From positions 1,650,001-1,714,000 of the forward strand of contig JBBBDQ010000332.1 in NCBI GenBank assembly GCA_037127315.1: a stretch of DNA of 64,000 nucleotides. Direction: 5' to 3'. Positions 30,660 to 41,264 of the stretch are shown here, in pieces. Source of the DNA: Ascarosepion bandense (lineage: Eukaryota > Mollusca > Cephalopoda > Sepiida > Sepiidae). The position numbers and the translations under genes are program-made. A model generated the notes under the pieces. It was given only the letters and a program-made list of their open reading frames with translations. It was not told the origin of the DNA and did not search any database. Numbering within the stretch: the first letter of the stretch is position 1; each line of letters opens with the position of its first letter.

Positions 30660-31010
30660 TAAAGAATTTAAAACTTGCACGTCAAGTTAAAGACTGGACC
30701 TAGATGCCAATCTAGTTGTTCGTTTCTTTGGATTTTATCAAGAATCTCGAGACGAATTGCAGGATCATCCAACCAGATATGGCAACAGTATTCAATGTGA
30801 GGACGAATGGTAGATTTATAAATGTGCAAAATTGATTGTGACCAGAAAAAATTTTCTGGGCCGACACAGTGACCCAGTCTTCCTAACAGTAGACGTAGCT
30901 ATAGATTCAACTTCAGGTTGGTTGAAAAAAGTGAGACCAAGGAGGCGAAGTGTGTTGCTCTCCAGGAGACTAGCATCCACCATGATAATGGCGGGCGAGA
31001 AAGTTTCTCT
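30660..31010 (-). pseudogene. LINE family L, polymerase segment
   Basis: Minus strand 31064-30816 gives MIMVDASLLESNTLRLLGLT and KTGSLCRPRKFF. In the next frame come QSILHIYKSTIRPHIEYCCH, IWLDDPAIRLEILDKIQR. This is the region preceding the C-terminal domain seen at 49140-49400. It is frameshifted and truncated. Confidence 0.82.
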
Positions 31011-31104
31011 ATGAGTGTAAAATGGATGGCAGACGAGTGGTTTGGTGAGATAGTAAGGAAACAAATTACTTAGTGCTACAAAAACCAGTAGTTAAGAAGA
31101 GCCA

Positions 31105-31520
31105 TGCTTGTCTAACATGCTAATCTTTACAGTATTTACATTATTCGGACTATTGTCTTCATTTTTGTTGTCGTTTGTACATTCTTAAGGACACATGGCC
31201 CATTGGATATAGACGTTGGTTAGTTCCTGTGACTTGACTCAAAGAGCTGTGTGTTGAATACCAGGCTACAGCAGTGGTGAACAAGTAACTTACGGGGTTA
31301 GAGGGAGATAACCCATAACTACCAAAAGAGGTTCTAGGCAAGAAATAAGAATGATATACCCCAGTGATTGTAATTAAGGGTTCGGTTCGAAATTCCTAGT
31401 ACCTGAAGAAGGCCGGAGCGTACAACGGCTGAAACGTTGTACAAAGGGCAACAAAGATGAAGACAATAGTTCGAATAATGGAAATACTGTAAATATTATC
31501 TCATCTCAGAAATTTAGACA
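31105..31520 (+). mobile_element. palindromic family N element
   Basis: Left arm 31115-31180 (plus strand CAGTATTTACATTATTCGGA, TTGTCTTCATTTTTGTTG, ending TTTGTAC) is the inverse of 31438-31505 (TGTACAAAGGGCAACAAAGATG, CAATAGTTCGAATAATGG, ACTGTAAATATT). Between the arms lie the N body and a hammerhead-like core. The left arm ends at or within one base of the predicted ribozyme cleavage position. Confidence 0.8.
31397..31446 (+). ncRNA. hammerhead-ribozyme-like motif (N type)
   Basis: GTAC (31399-31402), CTGAAGA (31403-31409), helix GGCCG/CGGCT, GAAACGTT (31431-31438), GTAC (31439-31442). GTAC pairs with GTAC as stem I and A-C/G-U is stem III. Every required core base is present. Confidence 0.62.
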
Positions 31521-32013
31521 ATGTTAATCTTTGTTGCTATACTCAGTCCATTTCAAAAGGCTAGAGAGTCCAATAACTAAAAACATTGTGTGTATATCAA
31601 AACGAGCATACTGGTTCGAACAGAGACGTATTTTGTGATGATTCTTCATTTATCTTCATCCAATGAAAGTGTTTCGTTCAAAATAGTCGAAACGTTTTAA
31701 GTATGAATATGAACGGAGTCGGCTACTGCACGTCCGATCATGGCGGCGCGTGGTAGTCGGCTAAGCACCTATATAAGTATAGTGGTCAGAATAGAAAAGG
31801 CTCAAACCTCGAGAAATGTTCATAAATAACCTCGCCAGACCGAGACTTTCACATGAATGTCTTGCATGAAGGCAAAACTTATTCAGAAATATCTAAACTC
31901 TCAGCTCAGAAGTTCAAATTTTCGATGTTGTTATCTCTGGAATAATTTTTTAAAATGACCCCCAAATTAGTTCTTTTATACTTTAAATAAGAGAAAATTA
32001 TTATACATTTGTT
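31521..32013. other. unassigned; one decayed GAAACG motif
   Basis: AATAGTCGAAACGTTTTAAG near 31683 resembles the segment at 40929-40946, so both are probably relics of one PLE-related family. No coding signal. Confidence 0.4.
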
Positions 32014-32432
32014 TTTAATCATTTCACCCCAAGCAAGGCCGTTTTACTGCCACTGGTGTGCAGGGGATTATATAGGAGATAATTGATGAGAAAGAAAGGG
32101 TATATCAGTAAGTGGGTAAGAGAAGGATGAGAATACTGGTGTGATGAGAGTAGAGTGGACGTAAGAAAAGAGCATGAGGGAATGGATGCGAGTCAGAAAG
32201 ATAGGAGATGACTATTGGCCTTATATTTAAATTCATGGAAATTGTAGCTGTCAGGTAAGCAAGTATACGGAAGGGAATTCTACAGGCGGGACGTGCGAGA
32301 AAAGAAGCTGTGGCGGTTACATATTATTATTTTCACAGTAAAATTGTGGAACTTGGTTGCTAGTCTAGTAGCTCGAGTAAATTCACATATAGTGGGTATC
32401 AGTGAGCTAAGTTCATCGGAGTAATAAAGACA
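32014..32432 (-). mobile_element. LINE family L 3' end
   Basis: Tail TTTAATCATTTCACCCCAAG at the low end. The coding remnant shows TTCTACAGGCGGGACGTGCG in plus sense (FSRTSRL region), and it ends near GCTAAGTTCATCGGAG. Frames are broken. Confidence 0.85.
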
Positions 32433-32835
32433 TGATTTTTATTAGAAATTTTATTTTGAAAAAAAGGAAAAAATTCATTTTATGATTAAATTTTAGTCTC
32501 GTCAAAATATACTATTTTAGCTTTGATTCCTGCAGCAAATATTTTTGGCATTCCTTGAAAAATTATCTCAAAGTATAACTTTGATAATTGAATCTATTTT
32601 CTTTTCAATGACTCTAAGAATTCTTTTCTTTTTCTGTCATGTTTATCCCATGCTAATTTTGTGGGTTACTTCAAACTTTTGAACTGTAGTGTATATAATC
32701 CCAGTTTCACAGATCAATGGGTTAAAAATGGTTTCGATCGAATAAAATATGTAAGTCATGGTGTGGACTAACTTTCTTGGAACCATAAGAGCAGACGCTA
32801 CAGAATCACAAAAGGTAGTGTACCAGATACCGGAT
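32433..32835. other. no recognised feature
   Basis: AT-rich sequence without a partner in this window. Confidence 0.4.
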
Positions 32836-33446
32836 GTGTGTTGTGGTGCAGTGGATATCGACTTGGAACGATAAATCGGGGGAGCCGAGTTCGAATTCCA
32901 GTTGAATTTCTTGCATTCACTAACTCACAATTACTTTTGGGAAAGGTATTAATCCGTAGTGGTGCATTGGATATCGGCTCAGAACGAGAAATCGGGGAGC
33001 CGAGTTCGAATTCAAGCTGAATTCGCTGCATTCACTTACGCGCAAATACCATTGGGAAAGGTATTAATCCGTCTATTCCTTCAAGTTATTGGTTAAATAA
33101 CAGGACAGATTCGGTTGTATAGCCTTGGTCGGCAACCAGTCTACCGCAGAAAGCAATGGCAACCTACTGCAGGATAATCTTCTGCCCAGTCAGTCATGTC
33201 TCTTTCAAGACATGATCGCCCAAGCGTGTATCACGTATGGCACTTAACTGACTGATTAATTCGTTTCTTCCCTCCAGTTATGGGTTAAATAATAGGACAG
33301 ATTGGGTTCTATAGCCTTGGGATGGCAACCAGTCTGCTGCAGAAAGCAATGGCAACCTACTGCGGGATAATCTTCTGCCCAGTCAGTCATGTCTCTTTCG
33401 AGACATGATCGCCCAAAGCGTGTATCACGTATGGCACTTAACTGAC
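32836..33446 (+). mobile_element. SINE family B, outer copy split by a nested SINE
   Basis: 5' part 32836-32957 ends GGTATTAATCCGT; 3' part 33256-33446 resumes TTCGTTTCTTCCCTCCAG and ends GGCACTTAACTGACC. The two parts join exactly as in intact B copies when the inner copy is removed. Confidence 0.92.
32958..33255 (+). mobile_element. SINE family B, inner full-length copy
   Basis: Head AGTGGTGCATTGGATATCGG, GAGCCGAGTTCGAATTCAAG, body, and 3' end GGCACTTAACTGACTG. It is flanked by ATTAATCCG at 32947-32955 and ATTAATTCG at about 33255-33263, a target-site duplication with one difference. Confidence 0.92.
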
Positions 33447-33474
33447 CAGATAACAGAAACCCTAAAACATGAAG

Positions 33475-33734
33475 ACTTTCAACAACTAAAATGAATGGCA
33501 CATGCAACTCGAAGATAGATTAATGGCATAATCAAGACTCTGACGTTCCACACTACTTTGAACAAAAGATTAGGAAGAAAACTCCCAACGATTCTAGAAA
33601 GAGCGATAACAACGCTCGGAATCAATACATCCATTTCTTCTCACCACTCACCTGCACGAACTAGGAAATCGAAAAGGAAGCATTTCGGATTAGATTTGAA
33701 TTTATATTCAACCCTTCAGCAGTTGACTTCGATA
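33475..33734. other. no recognised feature
   Basis: A short plus frame (33558-33848) overlaps the LINE that follows; its first part has no recognised motif. Confidence 0.4.
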
Positions 33735-34218
33735 CTCCTGACCTGTCGTCTTTGCTCTAATTACTTTCCCACTGCCGTAATGTGGCTACTCTCTGCCTTT
33801 TCTATAAATACTTTCATGGTAAATGTCTTAAAGGTTTCTCATCTATGATACCTAAACTTTATAATTTTAAGCGCAGTACTATATTGCATCATCAATTCGA
33901 AGTTGAATTAGATTTAACCTTAAGTTCTATGTTAACCGTTTCTTTTCTCTCACTTCTTTCTTGTGGCTCTCTACTTTCTAACCAACTTTCTCCCACTTTC
34001 TCTCTACTTTCTTTCTACTTTCTCTCACTTTGGGTTCTCTACTTTCTAACCAACTTTGATCTTCAAATATTGAAGTGCAACGTCAATAGTGGCTTATTGA
34101 TTATTTTTCTATTGTTCTCGATCCTTAATTTTTTTTCTCTTTTTTTTCTAATTCTTTAACACTCAGTAACACCTTATGTCTTAGCGACTTTACTCTCTTG
34201 TATGGGGTGAAATGATTA
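33735..34218 (+). mobile_element. LINE family L 3' end, diverged
   Basis: The frame 33782-33850 reads MATLCLFYKYFHGKCLKGFS (family: VASLCLFYKYFHGFCSDELS), then becomes rich in CTACTTTCT repeats. It ends GTATGGGGTGAAATGATTAAAA. The frame is open but no longer follows the family sequence. Confidence 0.75.
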
Positions 34219-34344
34219 AAACAAAAAGAATAGAATTCGCCTAGACTACTTCGTCTACACAAACGTCTTCTATTATGTGAAGCACAAATTTGAAGTCATT
34301 GTCTCATCAGTTACATTTTTAATTATTTTTTTACTATCAATATA

Positions 34345-35066
34345 TATAAAAGGCAAGATGTTCGTGTGTGTGTCTGTTTATCTGCCTGTATGTCTGTATT
34401 TTTTTCAGCACTTTTATTTTAGTTTTTGCTTCGGGTTTATACCTCTCAGTAGGTATAATTGTAGTTCTTAGTCTCAGCCATCATACCATTTACTCAGAGG
34501 ACTTATTTATCCTTTAAAATTCAGTTTACGACGAAAAAAACTTATTTGATATCGATGACAGGAAATCAAAATTTGACTTACATCCATTCATTTTTCTTTC
34601 AGTCTACGGTTTCGCTTTAACTGGAAAAAACTATTGTTTTTTAGTCTTTCGTGGCAACTTCCAAAGAGTCTGAGCTCCAGGACCATGAATCAGTTTTAAA
34701 GCTTTCATTACACCCGAGCAACGCCGGGCTATAGTATGGCACTTAACTGACCAGATAACAGAAACCCCAAAACATGAAGCGTTTTAGTCTTTCGTGCAAA
34801 CGTCCAAAGGGTCCGAGCTTCAGGACCATGGATGAGTTTTAAAGCTTTCATTACACCCGCGCAACGCCGGGCTATTTGCTAGTATTTAGGAAATCAAAAT
34901 TTGACTTACATCTATTCATTTTTCTTTCTGTCTACGGTTTCGCTTTAACTGGAAACAACTATTGCTTTTTAGTCTTTCGTGCCAACATCCAAAGAGTCTG
35001 AGCTCCAGGAACATGAATTAGTTTTAAAGCTTTCATTACACCCGAGCAACGCCGGGCTATAATGCT
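34345..35066 (+). mobile_element. family I repeat with threefold repetition of its 3' part
   Basis: Begins AAAGGCAAGATGTTCGTGTG, continues through ATTTTGACTTACATCCATTC and TTTCGCTTTAACTGGAAA. The ending CCGGGCTAT is reached three times (near 34731, 34873 and 35060), each preceded by TTTTAGTCTTTCGTG and TTTCATTACACCCG. A 46-bp fragment from SINE-flanking DNA sits between the first and second repeats. Confidence 0.8.
34734..34779 (+). repeat. 46-bp duplicate of 33429-33474
   Basis: GTATGGCACTTAACTGACCA through GAAACCCCAAAACATGAAG matches 33429-33474 with one difference. The source spans the 3' end of a B SINE and its unique flank. Confidence 0.92.
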
Positions 35067-35586
35067 AGTAGTTTATAAAGCAAACAATAATTGTTCACTT
35101 TAAAAATTCTGTCGAAAATTTATAAATACGATTAACTTATTATTGTTTAATTCTACAGGATAAAATGTCTACGGAGGTGAGGGATACAGAATGGCAGTTC
35201 ATTGGCTTGCAGTGATATTATAAAATTAATCTTGTTTGAAAGGTGGGTTCTTCCTAGAAGAAGCGGCGTTGTTTGTATCTTTTGAATGAGTAATTCGCCC
35301 TTTCGGCTTTTGTACTAACAAAAGGTGGAACATTTAAAAATTGACAAAAAGCAAACAAACATCTAAAAAGATTTCCTGTTTGATTTCATAACATTTCTGC
35401 AAGCCATATCAAGTAATCCTAAAAATAACAAGACAAAAATCTAGTAAATAATAATTATACTTTGATTATACATTCGGCATGGTATTTATGGCTTTTAATA
35501 TTAAATGATTGGTTGATTAATTATTTTTCCATGGCTTACCAAACTTTTTTAGGTTATTTAAAACCAGGAAATATTTTTAAACTGTA
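35067..35586. other. unassigned region
   Basis: Contains GCGTTGTTTGTATCTTTTGA at about 35266, similar to GAGTTGTTCGTAGCTTTTGA at about 44811, so an undescribed repeat may be shared. No coding signal. Confidence 0.4.
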
Positions 35587-35587
35587 T

Positions 35588-35880
35588 GTGCGTTGTGGTA
35601 CAGTGGATACCGGCTCGGAACGGGGAGCCGAGTTCGAATTCCAGTTGAATCCATTGTATTCACTTACGCGCAAATACCATTGGGAAAGGTATTAATCTGT
35701 CTCTTCCTTTATGGGTTAAATAGCAGGACAGATTGGGTTCTATAGCCTTGGTCGGCAACCAGTCTACAGTAAAAAGCAATGGCAACCTACTGCGGGATAA
35801 TCTTCTGCCCAGTCAGTCATGTCTCTTTCGAGACATGATCGCCTAAGCATGTATCACGTATGGCACTTAACTGACTGAAT
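35588..35880 (+). mobile_element. SINE family B, full-length
   Basis: GTGCGTTGTGGTACAGTGGA, a head shortened by about 13 bp before GGGGAGCCGAGTTCGAATTC, the body, and GGCACTTAACTGACTG at the end. Confidence 0.9.
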
Positions 35881-35884
35881 GAAT

Positions 35885-36302
35885 TAGCGATACAAGTCTT
35901 ACTATTTACCTTATAGCAGGGGGTAGAATTGAGGAATTGTATTTCCCGTAAGTGAATATAACGAACCCAATGCGTAGTTCGTTTTTGTTTATTTGTTCGA
36001 CTGCACAGTATAGTAGGGTCAGTTGGGCACCGTCATTGGGAAAAAGGGCACCATGATGCAATTCACTCCGTCAGAAATTTGGAAACGGCATTCTGTACTG
36101 CTTGGTATTTGTGTCGGAAAGTCTAATACGAACATTTCAGAGTGTTTCAGTGTTAAATCGAGGACAGTTTAGAGGAGTCGCAACGAGTTCGAATACGATA
36201 TATCCAGTCAATATTATTGTGTCTGGAGTGATCACTAGTGATGGCGACGCTATGCTTTTATTCATCTTGCTACAGAGACTCAAATTCCAGAGGATTCGAA
36301 TA
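35885..36302. other. no recognised feature
   Basis: The short plus frame at 36102-36329 shows no known domain. Confidence 0.4.
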
Positions 36303-36640
36303 TGTTATCGATATTCTGCACTATTGTAAGAACTGCAACCATGAAATTTCTGAATATTGTTTCTATGTCTTTGTCTATGAGTGTATCAAATGTGATTAAA
36401 ATCGGCCACTCCTTCTATAATCCGATTTTTTCAATCATCGATTTTTGATATTTATCGGGGGTACCTCGACACAAAATCTAGCTAAGAACACTGGCAGACG
36501 ATTATAGTACAACTGTGTAAATTTTCAAGAAAATCGGTTCAGCCGTTTCGGAGTCTATAGGTAACGGACACACTCACACATACAGACACACACACAGACA
36601 CACAGGCAAAGTTCCATTTATAAATAAGTTTAGATTAGAT
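36303..36640 (+). mobile_element. family H repeat
   Basis: TCGATATTCTGCACTATTGT, GTCTATGAGTGTATCAAATG, AAATCGGTTCAGCCGTTTCG, a CACA-rich stretch, and ATTTATAAATAAGTTTAGAT. Same family as 5483-5750 and 51597-51920. Confidence 0.78.
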
Positions 36641-36764
36641 AAAACTCTACAGAAAGGTGAAACGTGCTAGAAAAAACCATAGACGGACGATGTGACCAAT
36701 TAAGAAGTTTTAATGAAAATATTAGCCCCCCCCCCCAAAAAAAAAGACACTTAAAATCATTCGG

Positions 36765-37520
36765 TTGGTTGATTTTGTTTAGTGGCCTATCAGCATCGCT
36801 ATAGGTTATTGTTGTGTATCTTCATCGCCAATTGGTGGTGGCCAATCCTCGTCGCCAATTTGTTGTTGAGTTGTTGTGGTGAAACTTCGCTGCAAAGTTG
36901 TAATGACCGGTTTGGTCGATAGTAAAACACTGAACGCAGAAGGTAGGTTCAAAACAGTGTATTAGTATAACAAGAACAAGATATACAAAGTAAGTGTTAG
37001 TAATGAGTTAGTAATGAGTAAATAGAAATAAGTAAGTCCGAATGGTACAGTTACGCTGCTTACTGTCTGATTAGTAGCTGGCTTTAACTGCGTACGAACC
37101 AGAGGAAGAGTCCATTCCTCGTAGAAGGACACCAGAGTTTATTTAATGCCAAAATCTAAATATTTTGAACAGGATTTTCTGGCTTCAAGTAAATGTAGTT
37201 TGTACATAATTTTATGCTTTCAATGTAAAGGTATGTTTTTAGATATATAGTTTGTAGATCCTAAAATGTATTGTTAGTACTTTTACAATAAGAATGTATT
37301 TTATAATTTTTTTATGTTGCATTTTACTATTGATTTTTGTTTGGGTAGCACTATTTTAACATAGCTGGGACCCTAACAGATGCTACCACCCAGGGTCAGA
37401 GTGCACCTGGAAGCAACATCAGTTAAGAGGTGGTTCTACGCTCCTCAAATCCTCTAATCTCCTGATCAGAGGCTTTGCTGCCGGACTTAATTTATAGTCA
37501 TACCCAGGATGTACTTAGAA
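36765..37520 (+). mobile_element. family G repeat interrupted by an insertion
   Basis: 5' part 36765-36808 (TTTTGTTTAGTGGCCTATCA, CTATAGGTTAT); 3' part from about 37139 (TTTATTTAATGCCAAAATCT) through CCCTAACAGATGCTACCACC to ACCCAGG. The intervening about 330 bp is absent from the other G copies. Confidence 0.8.
36809..37138. mobile_element. about 330-bp insertion, possibly a solo LTR
   Basis: Starts TGTTGTGTATCTTCATCGCC and ends AAGGACACCAGAG. It is flanked by GGTTAT and GTTTAT. The internal string GAGGAAGAGTCCATTCCTCG recalls GGGAGAGTCCATTATCTGAG in the insertion at 43942-44203. A solo LTR would explain the size and TG start, but CA-type ends and a clean duplication are not clear. Confidence 0.35.
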
Positions 37521-37580
37521 TGAGAAGAAGTCAGTTAAAATTTCTGGAAAGAATGTTTGGAGAAATTCCACTCGCTGGAC

Positions 37581-37856
37581 ATCAGTCAGTTAACTGCCAT
37601 ACGTGAGACATGACTGACTGGGCAGAAGATTATCCCGCAGTAGGTTGCCATTTCTTTCTGCGGTAGACTGGTTGCCATCCAAGGCTATAGAACCAACTCT
37701 GTCCTATTATTTAACCCATAACTGGAAGGAAGAGACGGATTAATACCTTTCTCAAGGGTATTTGCGCGTAAGTGAATGCAATGAATTCAACTAGAATTCG
37801 AACTCGGCTTCCCGATTTCTCGTTCCGAGCGGATATCTACTGCGCCAAAACGCGAT
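37581..37856 (-). mobile_element. SINE family B, minus orientation
   Basis: The plus strand shows AGTCAGTTAACTGCCATACG at the 3' end, the inverse body, and TTCGAACTCGGCTTCCCG then GCGGATATCTACTGCGCCA for the head. Confidence 0.88.
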
Positions 37857-38139
37857 TGACATTAAAATGTGCAAAAGAAAGTAGTGAGTAACTTACCTAA
37901 CAAATTTAATGACCGAACGCTGTTTGGAAGGTGGCTAAAAAACTTGTTGTGTAGAAAGACTGATGAGCATTTTGTACATCTGTTATTGGAACATGGATTC
38001 TTCCATACTCTGCGAGTCCAACCTCTGCTCATGGAACAGCGGCAAAAAGTGGATTGCCAAAGGCGTAGCGTTTTGGAGTCGTATGCTTGTCGCAATAAAT
38101 TACTGTATTCTCATTTCATGTTCTCTTGTAATTAAACCC
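37857..38139. other. no recognised feature
   Basis: Open on both strands for 77-89 codons, but neither reading shows a known motif. Confidence 0.4.
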
Positions 38140-38612
38140 TTCTGTTCTATAAACACTTTCACGGCTTCTCCTCCAATGAACTTAGATCACTGGTGCCCCC
38201 TAAGTATGAATTTACACGAACTACTAGATTAACAACTAGGTCCCACCCTTTTACACTGAAACCGATAAAATGTAACCACAATTTCTACTCTAACAGCTTC
38301 TTTTCACGCACTTCCCACCTGAGGAATTCCCTTCCATATACTTGCTTCCCCGACAGCTACAATCTCCAGGAATTTAAATGTAAGATCAATAGACATTTCC
38401 TATCTCACTAACGCGCATCCATTTTCTCAAGATCTTTTTTCCCATCTACTCCACCCCCATCCACGGTACTGTCATCCGTCTATTACCCTCCTCCTGACAT
38501 TTCCTATAACTAACCCCCCTTTCTCATCACTTTCCCTTATGTAACCCCCTGCGCAACAGTGGCAGTAGAATGCCTTGCTAGGGGTGAGATGATTAAAAAA
38601 ACAGAAAAAAAA
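38140..38612 (+). mobile_element. LINE family L 3' end
   Basis: The frame from 38193 reads TTRLTTRSHPFTLKPIKCNH, FYSNSFFSRTSHLRNSLPYT and FKCKINRHFLSH with a natural stop. The UTR ends GCCTTGCTAGGGGTGAGATGATTAAAA. The last about 75 codons are almost free of lesions. Confidence 0.88.
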
Positions 38613-38864
38613 TTTTACCTTTTGTTTCCAGGGTTTTCCCTTAAAGTCTTACTAACCAGCAACTATGAGCGTTTTCCAAACTTTATAACATAACCAATAA
38701 ACAAAAAAATATTGCTATGAGAGGAGGAGACTGTGGAGAGCCATGAGCAACCAGATCTTTAACGTTCATGGCACATAATTATATGAAGATTCAAGCCAGC
38801 ATAATTAGTTTGGATGAATGAGTGTTTGTTTATTAGTTTGGCTAGTTTCTTTATTTTTATTTAT

Positions 38865-39170
38865 CGTTTTACTCCAAGCAAGGCAACAAAGCCACTAAGA
38901 CGCAAGGGATTAATCAGTGTTAACAATTATGAATAAAAAACACTATATATAGAGAGAATAATAAAATTAAAAATAAGAATTAAGAAAATAAGATATCGAT
39001 TGATAGTGCAATAGAAGAAAACGTTAGCATAGAACTTACGGTTATTCAGGCATTTTAATTGTGAAATGATGAGATCTTGCCGCCAATCTAATATTGATCT
39101 TGAATTCATGAAGTCTAGGTAACATAGAGTTAAATAATATTTATTTTGTAAAATAGAATAATGTGACACA
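38865..39170 (-). mobile_element. LINE family L relative, 3' end
   Basis: Tail reads TCGTTTTACTCCAAGCAAGG on the plus strand. The minus frame 39169-38927 has SILDWRQDLIISQLKCLNNR followed by KFYANVFF, which aligns loosely with the LATRSHPFTVK...RKFYSNSFF segment of L. More diverged than other copies; possibly a sister subfamily. Confidence 0.65.
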
Positions 39171-39857
39171 ATGTCAAAAACGGGAGAGAGGGAAGACGAT
39201 CTTCATTTCTCTTATAATTAAACTTAGCTAGCTACAATTACTGACCCAAACAAACCACTGTATTCCTTACGACAGAACAACTCATTCTTACTTGCTGTTG
39301 TATAGCTATCTATATACAGTAATGTTATGTTCCTATCCTCTTAAATATGTGGACAGTATTAGAGTAAACGAAAGAGTAGAGTGATTATACTGAATAGAAA
39401 GTCATCGCTCTCTGTCTTCATCATTGTCTACGGGCAGAAAGAACCCAGACGGGCCTCCACCAAAGAATAGAACCTCTTCTGGGTAAAATCGGCAGTATCT
39501 CTGACCCAGCCTTGTGCAGGGTTAATGAGATATCTTTGGCCGAACGTAAGGGCTCGGAGACATCACTTTAAAATGGCCTTGTGCCGCATTCCTCATATAA
39601 ATATAGAGTAGAGTTATTATACTGACTAGCAGTTCACTAGCAGTGTATTTACTTCACGCAGCTTGTACTTGTTGATGTACTATTATTCTCAACTTCCGTG
39701 TTGGTGATTACTCACGCAGTAACCATTAAGGGTTACAGCACTTACAATTCTTAATACAGTCACCACAATACCACTGGGTCTCTATGAAGTTCTAACTACC
39801 GTCTATGTACCGCCGAGGAAGGTTCACATGAGCAGTCACCATTATAAAAACCACGGC
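39171..39857. other. no recognised feature
   Basis: AGAGTAGAGTGATTATACTG near 39376 recurs as AGAGTAGAGTTATTATACTG near 39605, about 230 bp apart, hinting at an old duplication. No coding signal. Confidence 0.45.
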
Positions 39858-39990
39858 TACTTAGCCTACAACGAACGACATTACCCGGGTGCCACGTAGC
39901 CGGCTACTGAGCGTCCTACCACGACTAGTGAGTGGTCGTCTGCTAGGTGTGTGGCATCCGGGCAATGTCGTTCGTTGTAGGCTAAGTGTG
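39858..39990. repeat. long hairpin, about 35-bp arms
   Basis: TTAGCCTACAACGAACGACA and TTACCCGGGTGCCAC (from 39860) are mirrored by GTGGCATCCGGGCAATGTCG and TTCGTTGTAGGCTAA (to about 39986). The loop of about 58 bp itself has inverted GTAGCCGGCTAC and CCACGACTAGTGAGTGG. Confidence 0.88.
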
Positions 39991-40074
39991 GATGAGATCG
40001 GGGTACCACACGTTGGCGTGCTTATACGCGAGTCACACGCCTAGCCGACCACCACTCGCTAGCCATGGTAGCCG

Positions 40075-40150
40075 TGCACATGAAAACTGCATTACAGCGG
40101 TGGAAGAGGGACTGAGACCGAGATGCCAAGTCAGGACTAACATTGGAGAA
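40075..40150 (-). mobile_element. LINE family L fragment
   Basis: GGGACTGAGACCGAGATGCC and AAGTCAGGACTAACATT in plus sense match the short L segment around 11630-11660. Confidence 0.5.
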
Positions 40151-40217
40151 TCTCTAAATATATAGTACGGTTTGTTGTGGTTTTTCCAATTGCCTTCACT
40201 GACTGATAATTCTAGTC

Positions 40218-40655
40218 CAGTGGTTCCCAATCTTTTGTTTGTCATTTCCCCCTTCACCCAATTCAACCATCCAGATTTTCCCCTCCATGTGTATGAGAGA
40301 AAGAGCAGTTAAAACACACTGAGACTATTTACTAATTTATTTTTCAAATGTGCAAATATGCTGACAAACTTATAGTTACAGAGTAAAGTGGATAGAGAGC
40401 AGTTAGTAACAACTAAGCATAGCCACAGAGAGCGGTTAGTAACAAATAAAAGGATTTTTGTTTGCAACAGGCACTCTCTCTCTCCCCCCCTCTCTCTCTC
40501 TCTCTTTCTCTCTCTCTCTATCTATCTATCTCTCAGACATGAGAAAATCCACCTGAGATATTTTTATTTAGTAGGTAGTGTAATTATTCCCCCACCTCCT
40601 GGTAGCGTCAAAATTTCCACCCAGGAGCAAATTTCCCCCAGTTTGGGAATCGCTG
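40218..40655. mobile_element. non-autonomous hAT element (MITE), complete
   Basis: Terminal inverted repeats CAGTGGTTCCCAATCTTTTG and (right end) CAGTTTGGGAATCGCTG. Both sides carry the 8-bp target duplication TTCTAGTC (40210-40217 and 40656-40663). The CAGNG terminus and 8-bp duplication are diagnostic of the hAT superfamily. At 438 bp with no transposase frame, it must have been moved in trans. Confidence 0.92.
40482..40532. repeat. (CT)n and (CTAT)n inside the hAT element
   Basis: CT-rich tract followed by a few CTAT units. Confidence 0.9.
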
Positions 40656-40663
40656 TTCTAGTC

Positions 40664-41229
40664 GAAATTTTTGATATGATGAATTATCGTTATTATATAC
40701 GTCCTTAGTCGGACCAACATGCTCATTTTCTTTGATATATACAAAACGTTTCAAAAGAACAGAGAGTGCAATGGTTGAAAACTTCGTCAGTATAACAATT
40801 AATATGAACATGTTAGTTTTAACAGAAAAAAGATATATTGGTAATAATTCTCCATCTACTTGCACTGAATAAAATAATCGGCATTAAATTCCATAAATGT
40901 TATCTCCTGAAGAATATCCATACCTACAAGGGTCGAAACGTTTTTAGTATAAGAGTCAATATGTGCTGGTCTGAATAGCAAAAGAGTAAAACTCGAGTCA
41001 TGTTCTTTAAAAGTTTTGTCAAATATGGGCGCTAAACTCATTCAGAAATGTTCAAACTGTTAAGTCTATACAACGGCTTTTTCAGATTAATCGTTAAAAA
41101 TAGCTTAAAAGCGAATGAAACCTATAGGTCTTAGCGAGGACCATCCTACATCAAAACCTCATCACTTGAAAAGTTTCAACAACGGCAACTGCTAAAAAGG
41201 CTAGCAGATGTAACCTGAATGGAAAAAAT
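40664..41229. other. unassigned; one decayed hammerhead-like motif
   Basis: CTGAAGA at 40907-40913 and GAAACGTT at 40934-40941 with a short helix AUCC/GGGU between, but no stem I pairing. Probably a relic of the family also seen near 31683. No coding signal. Confidence 0.45.
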
Positions 41230-41264
41230 TCATAATCATGATGTTAACTTTCCGAGCTTAATAA

